Of a stretch of DNA of 64,000 bases, positions 9,860 to 22,931 are shown in pieces. Numbering within the stretch: position 1 is the first letter of the stretch; every line of letters begins with the position of its first letter. The notes under the pieces were generated by a model that was given only the letters and a program-made list of their open reading frames with translations, had not been told where the DNA came from and made no database searches. The position numbers and the translations under genes are program-made. The stretch comes from Musa acuminata AAA Group (lineage: Eukaryota; Streptophyta; Magnoliopsida; Zingiberales; Musaceae): the NCBI RefSeq assembly GCF_036884655.1, contig NC_088342.1, positions 34,036,001 through 34,100,000 on the forward strand, in the 5' to 3' direction.

Positions 9860-11215
9860 TAATAGGATCGAAATCGACACTAGGGGGGGGGGGGGGGGGG
9901 TGGGGTGAATCAGTCCTTTCATAAAATCATGTCTGTTTAGAAATCTTCATTCAATAAAGTCGTATCGGAAAGACATTTAAACTTAAAAATATTTATAAGA
10001 ATACTAATAAGTAGGTAAAATAGTTACAAAATAAGTAAACAAGCAAAGGGAGGCAGACTAATTTTATAGTGGTTCGGTTATCGTGACCTACATCCACACC
10101 CGATTCCTCTTCACTCGAGGCCACCGACTTCTATTATCGATCTTCTTTCAACAAGCGAAGATCAACCACCCTTTAACACTCCTTTTTCTCCTTTTCAGAG
10201 GTTTATAAGATAACCTTTACAACCACTCACCCATCTCTTAAACTTCACCTAACACTTAAAGCTTGAGAGGAGTTCTCATAATATTACAATAGCATATTCT
10301 TTCTTTCTTTCACTCTCAGTTCTTATGTAAACTGAGTAGGGATGAGTGAGGTTTTTATAGGCCCCAAATGACTTCAAAATTATGGCAAAAAATTTGACTC
10401 CCTAGGATTTTGGGGTACTAGTGATACCACCACCAGTATTAGGTGGTACCACCGCTAGTACTTTCTAACACTAGGCGGTACCATTACCTAGTCTAGCGGT
10501 ACCACCGCTTGACATAGTCTGGGAGACTATGTTTGGGTGGTACCACCACCCAAGTTGGTGGTACCATCGCTTGACATAGTCTGGCGATACCACCGCCTAA
10601 CATAGTTTAGCAATACCACCACTTGACATAATCTGGAAGACTGTGTTTGGGTGATACCATTGCCTAGTCTGAGTAGTACCACCGTTAGTCCCTACTACAG
10701 GATATTGAATGGGCCAAACAGCAGGCTCAATTTAACCCTGATTCAGGCCCAATTGGCCCCTAATTGAGTTGACATTATTTCACCCCAATACTAACTCAAT
10801 TAGACTTAAACTAACTCAATTTAAACAAATTATTACAAAGCACAAATCATATGTTGTCCGACATGTCATTGGTTCTTCCGACACTTCGTTCGATCCTTCA
10901 GCGCATCATCATCTCCTTTAGCATATTGCCTAATCGGCATGTTAACTCTTGCAAATTTCAATCTTCTTAGTGCAATGTCCAATCCTTCAGCCCGATACCC
11001 AAACTCATGACACAAAGTCCTTATGCTAGCATGTCGATTGATCCTCCGATTTGATGTCCAATCTCTTGACATGTTCAACTCTGGCCCAATGTCTGATTCC
11101 TCCTACTTCAATCAATTTGCCTCTTCTTAATCAAAGCTAGTCATACGTCCCTCAAAACACAGATTAGATCACAAACTCATCAATTGATTTCATCATCAAA
11201 ATCCGAGATTCAATA
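9860..11215 (-). repeat. LTR of N1 (1356 bp) with adjacent PBS
   Basis: Its ends are mutated: TAATAGG for TGTTAGG, and CAATA for CAACA. The PBS complement GGCTCTGATATCA lies at 9845-9857. A G18 run sits at 9883-9900. The TATA box on the minus strand is at 10352-10359. GC-type repeats at 10395-10690 use the GGTACCACC core. The stem-loop arm is at 11179-11201. Confidence 0.85.
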
Positions 11216-11431
11216 ATTTTCTCCTTTTTGATGATGACAATCAATTGATGATGGAGTTTAACTTAAACTCCCCCAATATGCTATATTGATAGAAACTTTG
11301 AATTCATAAAATCATGACTATTTCATCATTGCATGTATCGTGAATATTGAAAGAACCAATTAATTACATCATTACATGTATCTTAAAATTATAAGTATTT
11401 TATGCATAATCAAAGTACACCATGCATGATC
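11216..11431 (-). other. 3' internal end of N1 with PPT and stem-loop arm
   Basis: The last 216 bases of N1's internal region. The PPT is degraded (AATTTTCTCCTTTTT on plus). The inner stem arm at 11226-11249 pairs perfectly with the LTR arm apart from one bulge. The sequence continues at 18977 once N2 is removed. Confidence 0.8.
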
Positions 11432-14400
11432 TGATAGGAGTGAGTCGACACTAAGAGGGGGGGGGGGTGTGAATTAGTATAGTGGTAAAAATTTTGTTGG
11501 TTAGAAAAACCTTCGTATGATAAAATCTGATTTCGATGAAAACCATTTAGGAAAGATCTTTAGATTGAAAGCATATAGAAGTGTAGTTGATGTAAAGCAA
11601 GGAAGGTAGTTTGCAGTTAAGATAAATGGCAAAACAGAAATGCAAACCAATTTATAGTGGTTCGGTCATCGTGACCTACATCCACTCCTCTGATTCCTCT
11701 TCCATCGAGGCCACCAGCATCCACTATCGATCTTCCTTTAATAGGCGAAGATCAACCTCCTTTTTACACCTCTCTTCTCCTTTTACTGGGTTTAGGAGAC
11801 AACCCTTACAAGCACTCACTCATCTCTCAAACTATTCTAATACTTAAACTAGAAGAGGAGGATTCTCACAAGAGATTACAACAGTGTTTTTCCCACTTTA
11901 AATTCTTTGTGCTTGTGTGTGTCAACCAGGGATGAGAGAGGTATTTATAGGCTTCAAGTTGATTCAAACTTTGAGCCTAAAAAGGTCTCATCCCAAGTTT
12001 CCTGGGTACTAGCGGTACCACCGCCATTCTTGGACGGTACTACCATCGCAGGATCTGGTACTAGGTGGTACCACTACCGAACAGGGGTGGTACCACCACC
12101 CAAGAATCCTGGGGTGCTATTCCCTAGGTAGTGCCACCGTCGGCTAGGGTTTTAGCACCCTAGTTGAGCCTTGAATCTAGCACAAACCAGTCCAGCATTG
12201 GGCCCAGTTGGCCCCTAATAGAGTTGATGGGATTACCTCCCAATCCCAACTCTAATTATATGCTAACTATGATTCCTAAGACATATTCTAAGCAATATAA
12301 GTTTGATTTGTTCCGACAAGCTTCTGGCGATCTTCCAGCGATCTTTCGATAATGTTCCAGCGGACTCCTAGCAAGCTCCTGGACTTCACGATGATCTTCT
12401 TGGAGAGTTCCTACGAGCTTCTTTAGCAAGCTCCTGGACTTCTCGGTTGGTTCTGGTAGAACTTCCAACGAATGTCCGGACTTCTGACGAACTCTCGAAC
12501 TCCTAACAAAATCGCATTCTTAACTCTAGGACTTCATTTTGCTTTATGCCTTGCTATCGTAGTTAATCCTGTACATATAAAACACACTTCGATCTAGACA
12601 ATTATTACTAAGCATGAATCATGTCGTCCGACATGTCATTGGTCCATCGACGCTTCATCCGATTCTTCGGTGCATCGTCCTCTCTTGCGGTCTATTGTCC
12701 AATCGACCAGTTGACCTTGCAACTCCGATATACTTGGTGTAATAGCTGCTCTTCTTGGCCTGATGCCCGAATCCATGGCCCGAAGCCTTCTGTCGATACT
12801 ATTGGGAAATCTTGGGGGCGACATCACATGCGCAGCGGAAGAACAAAAAAAACAAAATCCCCTATTCCCAAAGAGATGTTCATCGTCGTGCAAAGATTGG
12901 TGCGCAAAATCCACAAAAATTAAAACTGCGTATAGAGTAGATTGTGTTACTTAGGGAGATCGTATATCCCTGTTTCCTTACAGATTTTTAGGAGAGGGTG
13001 AAGGAGGTCAAGCGTCCTCCTCTCTAGCGGTGATCCACACAGCAGGGCTGCGACGACGCTCCTCAAAACTCCAGGCCTGCTTTGAGATAGAGAGGGGAAG
13101 GAGAATAGGAGAGGCAAGCAAAGGCTCTAGCCTATGAGGCTCTGAATCCCTCCTATTTATAGAGATCCCTTATCAAACCCTAATGGATCCTCCCCTAGTG
13201 GGTATTGGATCTATATCCAATAACCCAAGCCTTTTAGATTAGTGGATCTCTATCCAATAATCTCTCATGGGCTCTTATTGGATCTCGTCCATGGGATCCA
13301 ATAATTCAGGGGCTTATTGGAAATCCAATAAGACAAGGGCTCCGTCGGATATCTCATATCCGAACCTCTACTCATCGCAATGCCTACCATATTTGTGTGA
13401 CCCTCTAGGCCCAATATCGAGCTGGCCGTGAGTCATATCTATCAGAACTCCTTCTAACTCAATGAATTATTATCTCTGTAATAATTCACTCGACTCATCG
13501 ACTACGGATGTACTAGGCCACTACGCCATAATCCCTAGATGATACAAGGGAATCCAATCCTTTGGACTTGTCTATCCTCAATTACCGTGTACCTATAGTC
13601 TCTCATCCATCTAATAACTCAGAGACCGTATATCGAGCATGGTGTTGTTAGACCCATACGGTTTCTACTCGAGTCTCGCTCTAATCAGATTCTCCCGGAG
13701 AACTCTTTCTCTCTCAACCCGAATGACCCTGGCCAGGGATTTGTCTGAGCAAGAACACATGGGATATTCCTCTCATGACGTCGAGAGTGGATGATCCTCT
13801 ATCGACACTCAATGGCCCTCGTAAGGTTGACTACCACTCCCAATGACCAGTTATACTAGATCTGGGACAACCAAACCTATAAGTCTAGTATCAAAGAGTG
13901 GAGCACTCATACAGGACATCCTTGGTGTCTCAAGTCTAAGGACCAGATACACCACTAGAACTACGGAATCACTATCTGACAATAAGGCATCATCAACCAT
14001 CCAGCATTCCGTAAGCGGATCAATCAGTGAACTCATTATCCAATGAGCACCTGTATTGTATCCCTAGTGTCCCTACACGAGCAACTATGAGACCAGTTGC
14101 ATCCATCATATAGACGGGTATACAACACACTAGTATGTCCGGTTATCACGATGTCCCTCTTGAGTAACCTGTGACCGGGATTATTTAGGATTTGTGTTTA
14201 AAGGTGAATCGATCTCATTATCGTGATCTCATCACGATCCGATTCCCATTGCACAAATCCAAGGATATCACAATATATATGCATATATGCAATAGTTATA
14301 AAGTGATATATGCCAAAATATAATAAGCAAAAAGATTCTGTATTAAGTCACACGTGCCATCACTCACGTGATTGGCTTGCTGGGCACCTATAACTAGCAG

Positions 14401-14579
14401 ATACGTCGACCGATCCTCCGGCCCGACGTCCAATCTTCTGACACATTTTCTTCTAGCCCAACATGATTCTTTCTACTTTAATTATCTCTTCCTGATCGAA
14501 GCACCCAGCGTCACTCAAAATGCAGATTAAATCATAAACACTATTAATTGGTTTCATCATCAAAATTTGAGATTCAACA
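11432..14579 (-). repeat. 3' LTR of N2, split by a solo LTR-B
   Basis: It starts TGATAGG and ends GATTCAACA. After removing the LTR-B insertion and one TSD copy it is 1543 bp, close to the 1546 bp of the partner. It carries a G11 run at 11457-11467, a minus-strand TATA box at 11942-11949, GC repeats with the GGTACC core at 12008-12140, an 11-bp array at 12300-12500 and a stem arm at 14543-14565. Confidence 0.88.
12800..14399 (-). mobile_element. Solo LTR of family LTR-B (1600 bp)
   Basis: A single LTR flanked by GATAC at 12795-12799 and 14400-14404. Plus-strand ends are TATTGGGAAATC and CTAGCA, a mutated TG...CA. The strand is set by a TATAAATA on the minus strand (13154-13161). No internal region is present, so LTR-LTR recombination removed the rest. 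Related copies cluster at 21959-44189. Short frames inside, such as SSLIDPLTECWMVD, are shared by all LTR-B copies but look like by-products. Confidence 0.87.
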
Positions 14580-16437
14580 ATCTCCCCCTTTTTGATGATG
14601 ATAACCAATTGATGATAGAGTTAACCTTAACTCCCGGAGTTTAACCAAACTCCCCCTATCAATATGCCATATTGATAGAACTCCTGGATTCAAAAATCCA
14701 AGCAACATGTTATCATAAACTTATGAATAACATCATCATACTTTTCCCCCTTTGTTATCAACAAAAAGTAGAAGTCCACTTTTCAAATATTTGGATATAA
14801 TGGCAAATCATCATATACTAAACATAAGCTTCAATTTTATCATCATGCAAGCTAGCAATAATTTTACAATATTTTAAAATATGCAAGCTAGCAATTTGAG
14901 ATGTTCAAGAAAGTAACTCTTGCTTCTAGAAATATATAAGTTTCTAAATTTTGTTAGATGTGCAAGTTAGCATGTTTTGCTTCTTGAGATATGTAAGATA
15001 GCACTTCTTTCTCCATACAATTTTCAAGCTAGCAAATTTTTGCTTCCTTTGCAATGTTTGAGCTAGCAATTTTGCCTCTTTTGCAAAATGCAAGTTTCCA
15101 AATTTTACATTTTGAGCTAGCAATATTTCTCCCCCTTTGTCATTGTTAAAAAGAAGGGAAGAATATAATTTTGTAGTTCTTTTTCCTTTTACAATGATTT
15201 TCAAATCATGACAAAGGTAAAGTATTCATTCTTATTTCAAAATACCATAAATGAAATAAACCTTGAATTCAAATCAAGGCAATTTCAATCATGATTCACG
15301 TCATATGCAATACATCACATACATCATCATAATAAAAAGTACAAGTATTACATGCATCATTCCAAATTATAAATATTTCACATCATGATGATATCAATTT
15401 ATCAAATTACATCCTACCATGCATGATCATAACTTTTTCTCTATTTATCATTGTAAACAAGAAAGAATAAGGGAAAAGCATAATAGTGTAAAATATTTCA
15501 ATCATTTCAAGGCATTCGTGTCATAAATATAAAGAAATCATGTCATCAAAGATAAGACCACTTAAATACCAAAAGACATTATTTATATAGTAAATCTCTT
15601 CCAAGAATAAAAAATTGTAGGTGTATAAAGAAGAGATCTTGATTTAAAAAATCTCAAGTAATCCCAAGAAACCAAGATCATGATTTTGATAAAACTCATT
15701 CAAATTCAAATTATCAAAATCATCAAAATCTCAACATTTCTTTCAAGAGATTCAAAATGACATAAATAATTGTATTGGTCTCTCAGTGAAAAATCGATAA
15801 GATAGAGAAAAAGAAAATTTTCAAGAAAAATGCTTTCCTCTTTTTGTTTCAACTTATCGATTGATTTCATACATGCATGTTCTTTTCTTTCAAATCCATG
15901 CATCATTCATTAACACCGAAAAAGAACTTTCAAAAGATCACAAAAATTATCATGCAAAAGTTTGAAATATAAACTTGTTAAGCATGCTTTCAAATCATTA
16001 TTACATTTTCATTAAGATATCAAGCATAGTTTCATTAGACATAAATCATTTTCAATCAAAATTAAAAATTAATATGAAAATCAATATGATACACATTATA
16101 GTTTCTTTAGACAAAAGATTTGATTTATCTTTTTATGTGATTAATTTTATATAAGTATGCTCAAAATTTTCATATGAAAGCCATCCAACAAAACTCGAAA
16201 AGCAATACAAAATCATCACAATACACATAATTGTTTATACCATACAAGAAATTAATCACTAGATTTAATTCTAACATTTTGTTCATTTATCATAAGACAT
16301 ATAATTTTTATGATCATTTTCAAAATTATTAGAATGATAAGCATGATCCTAATTTTTTAACATTTTCATTATATTATTAAACATACAATTTTTAAGAAAA
16401 ATAATTAAACTAAATTAAAAATAACTCATTAAAAGCA
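14580..16437 (-). other. N2 PPT and non-coding internal domain
   Basis: It begins with the PPT complement TCTCCCCCTTTTT and the inner stem arm at 14590-14613. From 14820 to 15130 it carries the CAAGCTAGCAA / TTCAAGAA repeat block, then AT-rich DNA. No ORF is supported. Confidence 0.78.
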
Positions 16438-17376
16438 TCATGTAATTTCGAAATAAATTAAGGGAGTTTCGTTTTCCTCATCGTCAAAAGCCGTTAAGGC
16501 ATAGTTTGCCACCTCACTTTTGTTGATTTTCTCCTCATCTTTGGAGGAGCTCGATTCGTCTTTTGGTAACTTCTTCTTGCATTCATAGCAAGTAGTTCCA
16601 TTCTTTTTGTTCTTTAATTTTTGTTTAATGAACTTTATAAATTTCATGAGTAGTTCAAGTTCACCATCACTTGAGCTTATGCTCGAGTGATCTTCATGTA
16701 TTCCAAGTCTGAAATCATTCCTGTTTTTTGGAAGGTTGTTCTCGAGTTCCTTTTTTGCCACATTGTTCATTTCGTAGGTCATTAAAGACCCAATTAGTTC
16801 TTCGAGTGGAAGGTTGTTTAGGCTTTTAGCCTTTTGTATAATAGTTGCTTTTGAATCCTAATCTTTAGAAAGAGAACGTAAAATTTTGTTTATAAGTTCA
16901 AAATCCAAAAAACTTTTACCAAATGATTTTAAACCATTGACAATATCCGTAAAACGAGTGTACATGTCAACAACGGTTTCACTTGGTTTCATATGAAACA
17001 ATTCGAAATCATGTATTAAAAGATTAATCTTTGAAACTTTTAATCTACTAGTGCCTTCGTGTGTGGTTTCAAGAATGTGCTAAATATTGAAAACCGTTTC
17101 ACACAAAGAAACTCGATTAAATTCGTTTTTGTCTAAGATACAAAATAGAGCATTCATAGCTGTAGCATTTAGAGAAAATATCTTCTTCTCCAAATCATTC
17201 CAATCATTCATTGGAAGAGAAGACCTTTGAAATCTATTTTCGATCATATTCCATAAATTTAAATCAATCAAAAGCAAGTAAACTCTCATTCGAGTTTTTC
17301 AATAAGTGTAGTCCATCCCATTGAAAAAGGGAGGACAAATGAGAGAAAGTCCCTCTTGAAAGCCGAAATGAGCCAT
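16438..17376 (-). pseudogene. gag: Gag of N2, broken by amber codons
   Basis: The Gag order is readable: start near 17376, LEKKIFSLNATAMNALF, a first Trp-to-TAG in the IWHTLE motif, then a second TAG in SLSKDW, LPLEELIGSLMTYEM and an acidic tail ending PLIYFEIT. Only the CYEC half of the zinc knuckle remains before KKKLPKDESSS, so the His and last Cys are deleted. The position of loss matches A1 and A3. Confidence 0.83.
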
Positions 17377-17425
17377 TTATCTTAGGTGTTAAACCAAATG
17401 AGACATACGAGGCTCTAATACCAAC

Positions 17426-18971
17426 TGTTAGGAACGAGTCGGTACTAAGAGAGGGGGGGGGGGGGGGGGATTAGTGCAACAGTAAAAATTACATCGGTTA
17501 GAAAAACCTTTGTACGATAAAATCTGATTTCGATGAAAACCATTTCGGAAAGATCTTTAGATTGAAAGCATACGGAAGTTTAGTTGATGTAAAGTAAGGA
17601 AAACAGTTTGCAATTAAGATGAATGGCAAAACAGAAATACAAACCAATTTATAGTGGTTTGGTCGTCGTGACCTACATCCACTCCTCCGATTCCTCTTCC
17701 GTCGAGGCCATGACATCCACTATCGATCTTCCTTTAATAGGTGAAGATCAACCTCCTTTTTACACCCCTTTTCTCCTTTTACCGGATTTAGGAGACAACT
17801 CGTACAAGCACTCACTCCTCTCTCAAACTATTCTAACACTTAAACTAGAAGAGGAGGATTCTCACAAGAGAGTACAATAGCATTTTTCCCGCTTTAAATT
17901 CTCTATGCTTGTGTGTGTTAACTAGGGATGAGAGAGGTATTTATAAGCTTCAAGTTGATTCAAACTTGGAGCTTTAAAAGGTCTCATCCCAGGTTTCCTA
18001 GGTACTAGCGGTACCACCGCCATTCTTGGGCGGTACTATCACCGTCAGATCTAGTACTAGGCGGTACCACCACCGAACAAAGGTGGTACCACTACCCAAG
18101 AATCCTAGGGTGTTGTTCCCCAAGCAGTGCCACTGTCGGCCAAGGATTCAGCACCCTGGTTAGGCCTTCAATCCGGCCCAAACCAGTCCAGCTTCAGGCC
18201 TAGTTGGCCCCTAATAGAGTTGATGGGATTACCTCCCAATCTCAACTCTAATTATGTACTAACTATGATTCCTAAGATATATTCTAAGCAAGATAAGTCC
18301 GATTTCTTCCGACGATCTTTCGACGAACTTCCGATGATCTCTCGGTAATGTTCCGACGGACTCCAGACAAGCTCCTGGACTTCACGACAATCTTCTTGGC
18401 GAGTTCTGATGAGCTTCTTTGGCAAGCTCCTGGACTTCTCTGTTGGTTCCGACCGAACTTTCGATGAATGTTCGGATTTCCGACGAATTCTCAAACTCCC
18501 AACGAAATCGTGTTCTTGACTCCAAGACTTTATTTTACTTTATGCCTTGCTATCGTAGTTTATCCTGCACAAACAAAAACACACTTCGATCTAGACAATT
18601 ATTACTAAGTATGAATCTTGTCGTCCGACATGTCATTGGTCCATCGACTCTTCGTCCGATTCTTCAGCACATCGTCCTCTCTTGTGGCCTATTACCCAAT
18701 CGGCCGGTTGACCTTGCAACTTCGATATACTTGGTGCAATATCCGCTCTTCTTGACCCGACGCCCGAATCCATGGCCTGAAGCCTTCTGTTGATACGTCG
18801 ATCGATCCTCCGGCCCAATGTCCAATCTTCTAACACGTTTTCCTCCAGCCTAACATGATTCTTCCTGCTTTAATTGTCTTTCCCTGATCAAAGTATCCTA
18901 CGTCACTCAAAATTCAGATTAAATCATAAACATTATCAATTGGTTTCATCATCAAAATTCAAGATTCAACA
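17426..18971 (-). repeat. 5' LTR of N2 (1546 bp) with PBS
   Basis: TGTTAGGAACG start, ATTCAACA end. The PBS complement GGCTCTAATACCA is at 17411-17423. It has a G17 run at 17453-17469, a TATA box on minus at 17938-17945, GC repeats at 18003-18140 and an 11-bp array at 18290-18505. Confidence 0.88.
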
Positions 18972-18976
18972 TGATC

Positions 18977-20603
18977 ATCATCATAACTTCTTCCCTTTTG
19001 TCATCGACAAAAAGGAGAAGTGGAACTAGCAAGTTTTCAAGTATGCAAGCTAGTTAGGTAGCTTGTTTTGAATATGCAAGCTAGCAAGATTTTCATATAC
19101 GAAAGTTAGCAAAACTTTTGTATCTTTTGAGATATGCAAGATAACCTGTTTTTGCATCTTCTTGAAATGTGCAAGTTAGCAAAATTTGCTTCTCTTTTGA
19201 GACGAGCAAGCTAGCAATTTTAGCAAGTTTTACATCATCCAAGCTAGTAAATTTTACATCATTTTATAACATGCAAGTTAACAAATTTCACATCATTTTA
19301 GAATATGCAAACTAGCAAGTTTTCTTCTCTATAAGCTAACAATACTTTCTCCCCCTTTGTTATTGTAAAAAAAAAAGGGAAGAATACAATATTGTAGTTC
19401 ATTTCTCTTTACATCAGTTATCAAATCATCACATGAAGAATATTAAGAAAAATTAATTTGATGATGAGATATACACTTCATGAATACAAGGGAGTACTAA
19501 AATAACTTTCAAGTCGTAAATCAAATATCAAAAAAATCAAGAGAAAAATTATGATTTATTTGGATAAATCAAATAGTGAAAAGAAGAATCATATTAAATG
19601 ATCTTGATTCATATAAAGAAAATCTCAAGTTATAATTTTAAGAAATCAAGATCATGATTTGGATTAATAACTCATTCAAATTCAAATCGTCAAATCATCA
19701 AAATCACTTTCAAGAGATTCAAAATGACATAAATAGATTTATCAATCTTTTGAGATGCTAGCAATTTTCTTTCTCTCCTTTGTCATTGTAGACAAGAAAA
19801 AAGAATAGAGGAATTATATAATGGCGCAATTCATTTCCCTTTACATTAATGGTTTATAACCATAAATACAAAGGAATTATTTATAATAAAAATCATGTCA
19901 TGAAAGATAATATCAAAGATCATATGAATACCAAAAGATATGATTCATTTTAACAAATATCCTCTAAATAATCAAAAAGAAATCTTAGGAGATCAAATAG
20001 TAAGAAAAATCTTAAGTCTTGAATTCTGAAAATGATATTCTCTTTAATAAATAGTGAATAGAATCATAGGAGATCAAACAAGATATCTTGATTGACATAA
20101 AATAAATCTCAAATCATTAATATCAAGAATCAAGATTCGTTTGGATAAATCTTCTCTTAAAAGATAAAATCATACGAGAACAAAGTGTTTCATATAAAAT
20201 GCATCTCATGTCGAATAAATCAAGTGTTTGGATAAATATAAAAATAAATTATCAAATCCAAAATCATCATCAAAATCACTTTTCTTTCATTCGGGAAATT
20301 TATTGAAAGTAATGTAGATTGATTCCTATAAGATTAAAAGTAGCTAAAGTTCTTTTAGTTTCAAATTTTGTGATTGATTTCATACTCTAGTATTCTATAC
20401 AAAAGCCATGTATTATTATTTAAAATCGAAAAGCAATAAGGAAATCATAAAGATACACATTATTGCTTCTTAAAACATACATAGGTTTAATTTTATTAGG
20501 TGTATAAACATTATATTTAAATCTAACATTTTATTCCTTGATCATAAAACATACAATTGTCATGATAATTTTTTTAAAATTACTAGAAACATGCAATCTA
20601 ACA
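18977..20603 (-). other. N1 internal non-coding region, distal part
   Basis: AT-rich DNA with the CAAGCTAGCAA repeat block at 19020-19345. It joins 11431 when N2 is removed, since the order then matches A1 3100-4200. Nothing codes. Confidence 0.7.
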
Positions 20604-20690
20604 GTTTGTGATCTAATCTGCATTTTGAGTGACGCAGATTAGATCACAAACTCATCAATTAATTTCATCATCAAAATCCAAGATTCAACA
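20604..20690 (-). repeat. Stub of N1 5' LTR ending in a fold-back
   Basis: The final bases read as an LTR-A start on minus (TGTTGAATCTTGG). An 18-bp perfect inverted repeat, GTTTGTGATCTAATCTGC at 20604-20621 and its complement at 20634-20651, surrounds a 12-base loop that is the LTR's own ATTTTGAGTGAC hairpin loop. The remainder of the LTR is absent. Confidence 0.85.
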
Positions 20691-20695
20691 ACTAT

Positions 20696-21958
20696 TAGAT
20701 AACACTATTCACCTAAGTGGAAAAGGAAGGCACTATTATAATCTCAAATAAAAATAATGATCCTATTAAATTGAAGAATGCATACCATGTTCCAAAGTAC
20801 GAAGAAAAATCTCTTCTCTATTGTAAATGTAGTTGATGTTGGAAATTGTGTTCTTTTTGGTCCTTATGAAGTCAAGTTTCTTCATAATATAAAAGAATTA
20901 AATTTAGATGTAGTATATACTAGTAAAAGGGTTAATGATTTATATATTTTATTAATATCAACCTCTTATGTTGATAATATGAGTACAAATGATGGTGCAT
21001 CAATCCGGCATGCTAGACTTAGTTATATAATTTTTTTTAAATTGAAGATTATGATGCAAAAAAATTCAGTGAATGGTCTTCCCAATCTTACTACTTTTAG
21101 TGGTAATGAAGTTTGTAAAGGGTGTCAATATGATAAAGTATATAGGCAACCTTTTGATAGATCACTTTCAAGATGTAAATTTCCCTTAGACCTTACTCAT
21201 AGCAATCTAATGGGTCGTATTCAAATACCATCTTATTTAGGTTCTCATTATATACCTCTATTTTTGATGATTTTATAAGGTTCACTTAAGTCTATTTTAT
21301 AAAGGAAAAATTAGAAGTTTTTTTCAAAATTTCAAGAGTAAGTTAATAGTTGAAAGTGCTCTTAAAACAAAAATTAAAAGATTTATGCACCAATATTGGC
21401 AAAGAGTTTACTTCTAATAGATGCTATTCATTTTGCAAAGAGAATGACATTAAAAGGGAATTTTCATATGCATATATACCATAATAAAATGGTGTAACTG
21501 AACGAAAGATTTGACATATTGTAGAGACTTGTAAGTGTTAGCTTTATACAAAGAATTTATCCAAAGCCTTGTGGGCAGAATATATGGCATGTGCAACTTA
21601 TGTTATTAATCAGACTCCTCTTAGTCCAATCAATCTGAAGTCTCTATATGAGCTCGTGTTTGTGAAAAATCAAATGTTAAATATTTCAGAGTATTTGGTT
21701 CTCCATACCATGTTCACATAACAGATTCAGAGAGAAGCAAACTTGATATTAAGGCCAAGAAATGTATCTTTATTAGCTTTGATAAAAGGAAGAAAGGGTG
21801 AAAATGCATAGATCCACAAACACATAGGTATGTGATATCTTAAGATGTTGTATTTGATGAAGTTTCTTGTTATTATTTTTCACAAGTAATTTCATTTGAA
21901 ATATCAATCATAATAATAAAAATGGTACATATTCAAAACATATTGTTGAGATTCCTTT
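20696..21958 (+). pseudogene. Degenerate copia C1: GAG-pre-integrase and integrase
   Basis: Continuation of the element split by N1. The longest frame (20778-21278) covers RMHTMFQSTKKNLFS, typical of the GAG-pre-integrase region, then NEVCKGCQYDK (zinc Cys pair) and DLTHSNLMG (first integrase Asp region). Further on, broken frames give GVTERK, LWAEYMACATYVINQTPLSP and DIKAKKCIF. It ends at LTR-B; RT and RNase H are not found on this side. Confidence 0.8.
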
Positions 21959-22213
21959 TGCTAATCATAGGTGCCCTACATGCCAATCACGGGAGTAATG
22001 ACACGTGTGACATAACATGTAGTTTTTTTGCTTATTACTATTATGGCATTTTCTCACTTTATATTGCTTGATGCATAAGTATATTGTAATATCCATAGAT
22101 TTATGCAATGGAAATCAGATCACGATGAGATCACGATAATGAGATCGATTCACTTTCAAACATAGGCCCTAAATAATCCTAGTCATATGTTACTCGAGAG
22201 GGACATCGAAATT
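21959..22213 (+). repeat. LTR-B copy a, left part
   Basis: Plus-strand LTR-B start TGCTAATCATAGG. It is interrupted at 22213 by LTR-B copy b and resumes at 40632; the two parts sum to 1600 bp, equal to the solo LTR at 12800. GAAAT at 22209-22213 is the left TSD of copy b. Confidence 0.85.
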
Positions 22214-22931
22214 GTAGGGAAATCTGAGGGCGACATCACATGCATAGCGGAAGAACATAAAAATAAAATCCCCAATTTCTCAAAAGATGTGTTCGTCATC
22301 GTGCAAAGATTTGTGTGAAAAAATCGTGAAACTTAAAACTACATATATAAAGGATTATGTTACCTAGGGAGATCGTATATCCCTGAATCCCTACAGATCT
22401 CTAGGAGAGGGTGAAGAAGGTCAAGTATCCTCTCTAGTGGTGATCCACATAGTAGGGTTACGATGATGCTCCTCAAAACTCCAAGCCTACTATCTGAGGA
22501 GGAGAAGGGGAGGAGAATAGGAGAGGTAACCAAAAAAGCTCTAGCCTATGAGCCATTAGTTTCCTCCTATTTATAGAGGTCCCCTATCAACTTAACCATA
22601 ATGGATCTTGCCCTATTGGGTATTGGATTTCCATCTAACTACCCAAACCTATTAAATTAGTGGATCTCTATCCAATAATCTCTCATTGGCTCTTATTGGA
22701 TCTCATTTATAGAATCCAATAATTCAGGGGTTTATTGGATACCCAATAAGATAGGGGCTTCGGCGGATATCTCATATCTGAACCTCTACTCATCGTAATG
22801 CCTACAATATATGTGTGACACTCTAGGCCCAATATCGAGCTGACCGTAAGTCATACCTATCAAAACTCCTTCTAGCTCAGTGAATTAATATCTCCATAAT
22901 AATTCATTCAACTCATCGACTACGAATGTAC
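22214..22931 (-). repeat. LTR-B copy b, left part
   Basis: Minus-strand LTR-B beginning TGTAGGGAAATC on plus, with a minus TATA box at 22568-22575. It is split at TGTAC (22927-22931) by A2 and continues at 39794. Together the parts make 1551 bp. Confidence 0.85.

Larger units (their letters stand above)
11432..18971 (-). mobile_element. Element N2: gag-only LTR-A copia nested in N1
   Basis: A full-length minus-strand element of 7540 bp, including a later 1.6-kb solo LTR. It is flanked by TGATC duplications at 11427-11431 and 18972-18976. It has two LTRs of about 1.54 kb, a PBS, a broken gag, a non-coding domain and a PPT. No pol is present. Confidence 0.9.
7626..20690 (-). mobile_element. 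Element N1: rearranged gag-only LTR-A copia, host of N2
   Basis: It is bounded by ACTAT target duplications at 7621-7625 and 20691-20695, and C1 sequence continues across them. Read on the minus strand, after removing N2, it holds a stub of LTR start, a 3' internal region, a PPT, an LTR, a PBS, a gag, part of an internal region and the last 345 bp of an LTR. This equals LTR-int-LTR-int-LTR with deletions, suggesting unequal recombination between copies sharing one insertion site. Confidence 0.85.

Noticed and set aside
13843..14046. Frames of about 67-75 codons (SSLIDPLTECWMVD and its antisense), recurring at 40089-40326, 40698-40967 and 42684-42921
   Set aside because: They recur because LTR-B recurs; both strands are open and no function is recognisable, so a gene is unlikely.
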